In this document: positions 61,598-64,000 of the stretch, piece after piece
Numbering within the stretch: the first letter of the stretch is position 1
Layout: each line of letters opens with the position of its first letter
Source of the DNA: Bacteroides sp.
GTDB taxonomy: Bacteria > Bacteroidota > Bacteroidia > Bacteroidales > Bacteroidaceae
Length of the DNA stretch: 64,000 nucleotides
Assembly (NCBI RefSeq): GCF_028690125.1
Contig: NZ_JAQVBV010000018.1
Span: 41,331-105,330 of the forward strand
Direction of reading: 5' to 3'
The notes under the pieces: generated by a model
The model's database searches: none
Told to the model about the DNA's origin: nothing
What the model saw: the letters and a program-made list of their open reading frames with translations, nothing else
Position numbers and translations under genes: made by a program

Positions 61598-62797
61598 CTA
61601 TACAGGAGAAACAGCTAATTTAACTGTCTCCTTTTTAAAAGTCCATAACACACAAAGCAGTGAACAAACGGCACAGACGACAAATGCTATTCCGGTAGAT
61701 GTAAGTATATCACCCAAACCAACCAATGGAGAAACAATTCCACCGGACGCAAAACAAAGTGCGCCTAGTAATGCGGAAGCTGCTCCTGCATACTGACGTT
61801 CACAGTCCATTGCTAAAATGGTGGAGGTTGTAAAAGTGAGTCCCATCATAAACAGCAAAGCAAAGAGAAGCAATTCGTAAATCCAGAAATTACAACCGTT
61901 ATACAGTGCAACCATTTCCATAACAGCGAAAAGAACCATACCGATACATCCGGTTAATGTCCCATTTTCCAGTTTGCGAAACTTTACCGATAGGGCGGCA
62001 GCTACTCCAATAGCTATTGCATTGACTGCAAAACAAATGCTGAAACCTAAAGGTGAAAAGCCATAATGCTCTTGTACAATAAAAGGAGAAGAAGCTATAT
62101 TGGCGAACAAAATACCTTGGGCAAATGCCAACTGCAAAACATAGAACATATAACGGCGATTGCGTACTATCTTTCCAAAGCTGAGAAAAGTGGCAAATAC
62201 TCCAGCTTTTGAACGTTTTTCTTTAGGTAATGACTCTTTAAAACAGATACAGCTGACTCCTAGTATAAGTCCAATAATCAACAACACAACAAAAATTCCT
62301 TTCCATCCTAATGCACCCGTCAATAATCCTCCGACTACGGGGGCCGCTACCGGCGCAACTCCATTTATAGCCCCAATGACAGCAAGCATTTTAGCTAATT
62401 CCTTTCCCGAAAATTTATCGGTAGCTACCGAACGAGAAATAACAATTCCACCTGCTCCCGCAATACCTTGTATCAGTCTCAAAGCGACAAACGAATAAAT
62501 GTCCGGTGCATAAAGACAAAGCAAAGTAGAAACTATAAATAGTAACATCGAAGATAACAACAACGGACGTCTCCCATATTTATCACTAAGCGGTCCAAAA
62601 AAGATTTGTCCCAATGCTAAACCTGCCATACTTGTAGTGAGTCCCAACTGCACCATAGAGGAACTAGTAGAAAAATAGTCTGCCATAGACGGAAGACTAG
62701 GTAAATACATATCTGTAACGAAAGGTCCGAACGCGGTCAGCATCCCCAATAGCAACAATAGAAAAGCCTTTGAATTTTCTCTTTTTATACCACTCAT
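61598..62797 (-). CDS. MFS multidrug exporter, Bcr/CflA family
   Basis: 399 residues from ATG 62797. It has about 12 membrane segments, with the Bcr/CflA start LLLGMLTAFGPFVTDMYLPSLPSMADYF, motif A GPLSDKYGRRPLL, motif C-like GAINGVAPVAAPVVGG and RLIQGIAGAGGIVISRSVATDKFSG. This is a 12-TMS drug:proton antiporter at the inner membrane. It is monocistronic with a TACCTTTG -7 box (minus strand, 62828-62821) close to the start. Confidence 0.92.
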   Translation of the reverse strand: MSGIKRENSKAFLLLLLGMLTAFGPFVTDMYLPSLPSMADYFSTSSSMVQLGLTTSMAGLALGQIFFGPLSDKYGRRPLLLSSMLLFIVSTLLCLYAPDIYSFVALRLIQGIAGAGGIVISRSVATDKFSGKELAKMLAVIGAINGVAPVAAPVVGGLLTGALGWKGIFVVLLIIGLILGVSCICFKESLPKEKRSKAGVFATFLSFGKIVRNRRYMFYVLQLAFAQGILFANIASSPFIVQEHYGFSPLGFSICFAVNAIAIGVAAALSVKFRKLENGTLTGCIGMVLFAVMEMVALYNGCNFWIYELLLFALLFMMGLTFTTSTILAMDCERQYAGAASALLGALCFASGGIVSPLVGLGDILTSTGIAFVVCAVCSLLCVLWTFKKETVKLAVSPV

Positions 62798-63009
62798 AAT
62801 CAACAATTTAAATTTGAGTGCAAAGGTATAGGCTTTCTATCCGTTTAAGGTCATCATAATCAGAACAAAATTAGGCCTTTTCAGAACAAACGATGTTTTT
62901 CAAAAAGACGATGAGAAATAAAAAGACTATAAGAGATTTTATATTGCCAACCGTTAAAAAAGCTTATATCTGCACCTATATAAGGTCGCAACTTATCTGT
63001 TATTTTTTA

Positions 63010-63017
63010 TAATTTTG
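63010..63017 (+). promoter_or_regulatory. Promoter -7 element upstream of the leader peptide
   Basis: TAATTTTG (TAnnTTTG), followed by CAAATCA, 28 bases before ATG 63046. No TTTG at -33. Confidence 0.5.
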
Positions 63018-63045
63018 CAAATCAAAATAGAAAACAAGTATTAAT

Positions 63046-63132
63046 ATGAAACTTAAGTATTATCAAATTTCCATTCGCTATAAGAACAAAATGCACGATT
63101 TCCACGGTTGGGGAGTAGCTGCACAAATTTGA
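63046..63132 (+). CDS. 28-residue putative leader peptide
   Basis: ATG 63046 to TGA 63132. The peptide begins MKLKYYQISIRYKNKMH and ends GWGVAAQI. It lies just after a -7 box and 103 bases before the TolC-family gene. The gap contains ATCACG...CGTGAT (about 63153-63196), which could pair. Aromatic and basic residues without repeats do not suggest amino-acid attenuation; drug-sensed translational attenuation is more plausible. It could also be a chance frame. Confidence 0.45.
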   Translation: MKLKYYQISIRYKNKMHDFHGWGVAAQI

Positions 63133-63235
63133 TAATTCTCATTTTAAGGACTCATCACGACGCAAAACGCTAACCTTAGAGAAAGAAAGCGTGATATAAG
63201 AGCGTATATTTTAATCACATTATTTATTTTACTTT

Positions 63236-64000
63236 ATGAGCAAAAAAAGAAGGCTCATAGTACCGCTATGCGTGGCACTATGCAGTCAGGGTTTATTTGC
63301 CCAGACACCATCCAGACAGGTGTTGGGCATTAATGAAATCTTTCGTCTGGCAGATGAAAATAGCCAAAGTATCCGAACATACAAAACCGGGAAAGAGGCA
63401 GCTGATGAAACTTTAAAAGCCGCCAAATCAGAACGGTTGCCGGATATAGGCGCTTCACTGTCGTTCAGTTATCTTGGTGATGGATATTTATGGGATCGTG
63501 ACTTCACAAATGGTCAGAATATCCCGATGCCTCATTTCGGCAACAACTTTGCCCTGGAAGCACAGCAAGTAATCTATGTAGGTGGAGCAATCAACAGCGG
63601 AATCGCTTTGGCTGAACTCGGGCAAAAGATGAGTGAATTAGATTGGCAGAAGAACCGTCAGGAAATACGCTTTCTTCTGACTGGTTATTACCTGGATCTG
63701 TATAAACTGAACAATCAGATGCAAGTATTACAGAAAAACCTCGATTTAACAGAACAAGTGATACATAACATGGAAGCACGACGTACACAAGGAACTGCTT
63801 TGAGAAACGATATCACCCGCTATGAATTACAAAAAGAGACTTTAAAATTACAACTGGCCAAAGTACAAGATGTTTGCAAAATCATGAATCATCAATTAGT
63901 GACCACCCTTCACCTACCTGCCGGAACGGAAATCATTCCCGACTCAACTTTACTGGAAGAAGAGGTGAAAGCACTGGCAGAAAATGACTGGCAGCAATTG
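63236..64000 (+). CDS. TolC-family outer-membrane channel, partial (runs off right edge)
   Basis: ATG 63236, 255 codons visible. Signal peptide SKKRRLIVPLCVALCSQGLFAQ without lipobox, then an OEP domain: GINEIFRLADENSQSIRTYKTGKEAADETLKAAKSERLPDIGASLSFSYLGDGYLW, EAQQVIYVGGAINSGIALAELGQKMSELDWQKNRQEI and MEARRTQGTALRNDITRYELQKETLKLQL. It is probably the first gene of a second efflux operon continuing to the right. Confidence 0.9.
   Translation, partial: MSKKRRLIVPLCVALCSQGLFAQTPSRQVLGINEIFRLADENSQSIRTYKTGKEAADETLKAAKSERLPDIGASLSFSYLGDGYLWDRDFTNGQNIPMPHFGNNFALEAQQVIYVGGAINSGIALAELGQKMSELDWQKNRQEIRFLLTGYYLDLYKLNNQMQVLQKNLDLTEQVIHNMEARRTQGTALRNDITRYELQKETLKLQLAKVQDVCKIMNHQLVTTLHLPAGTEIIPDSTLLEEEVKALAENDWQQL

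Noticed and set aside
1..64000. tRNA, rRNA, CRISPR arrays and complete insertion sequences
   Set aside because: None was recognised by eye; a tRNAscan or ISfinder search was not possible here, so small or decayed examples could have been missed.

Overview
The window looks like chromosomal DNA of a Bacteroides species close to the gut B. thetaiotaomicron/ovatus group. The evidence is the UpxY/UpxZ pair at the head of a capsule locus, promoters of the Bacteroides type (TTTG, 19 nt, TAnnTTTG), lipoproteins with SC/GC lipoboxes, a fimbrillin-like protein, and generally AT-rich DNA. The genus call is inference from gene content; no rRNA or marker gene is present.

1-23,250 (minus strand) is one long capsular polysaccharide operon, read from upxY (23,249) to beyond the left edge. 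It holds upxY and upxZ, a WbpB-WbpA-WbpD-WbpE set for a diacetamido uronic acid with an FAD/Fe-S D-2-hydroxyglutarate-dehydrogenase-like gene placed inside it, an initiating sugar transferase, rfbACDB for dTDP-L-rhamnose, an ABC exporter (wzm/wzt), several GT2 glycosyltransferases (one fused to a CDP-glycerol glycerophosphotransferase-like domain), acetyltransferases (one broken by an in-frame stop) and an asparagine-synthase-like protein. 23,250-24,480 holds the leader, an inverted-repeat-bounded promoter now facing the operon, and the broken remains of the tyrosine recombinase that normally sits there.

24,483-37,000 is housekeeping and accessory DNA: lipoproteins, a cupin, pncB, a thioredoxin, a cobalamin-riboswitch-preceded biotin-dependent carboxylase operon and an AraC regulator. 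Between these genes lie three copies, plus one decayed copy, of a repeated element that has the layout of a small RNA gene: a perfect Bacteroides promoter, about 70 nt, then a hairpin with a T-run, all on the minus strand.

37,008-43,214 (plus strand) is visibly GC-rich and looks transferred. It encodes a peptide-modification-like cassette (HPr-kinase-like protein, Ser/His signal-peptidase-like protease, PqqD-like protein, PF14907-type nucleotidyltransferase, ABC exporter, 46-residue peptide), followed by a fimbrillin/FISUMP lipoprotein whose 3' end resembles a diversity-generating-retroelement target. A group II intron 5' fragment and a tandem pair of RNA-like units follow.

44,108-64,000 holds an amidase, metY, a large AAA+ ATPase, a lipoprotein with a probable homopolymer frameshift, an HU-like DNA-binding protein with an unusual 21-bp repeat array upstream, two uncharacterised exported proteins, an RND efflux operon with TetR and divergent AraC regulators, an MFS exporter, and the start of a second TolC-family gene preceded by a 28-codon ORF that may be a leader peptide.
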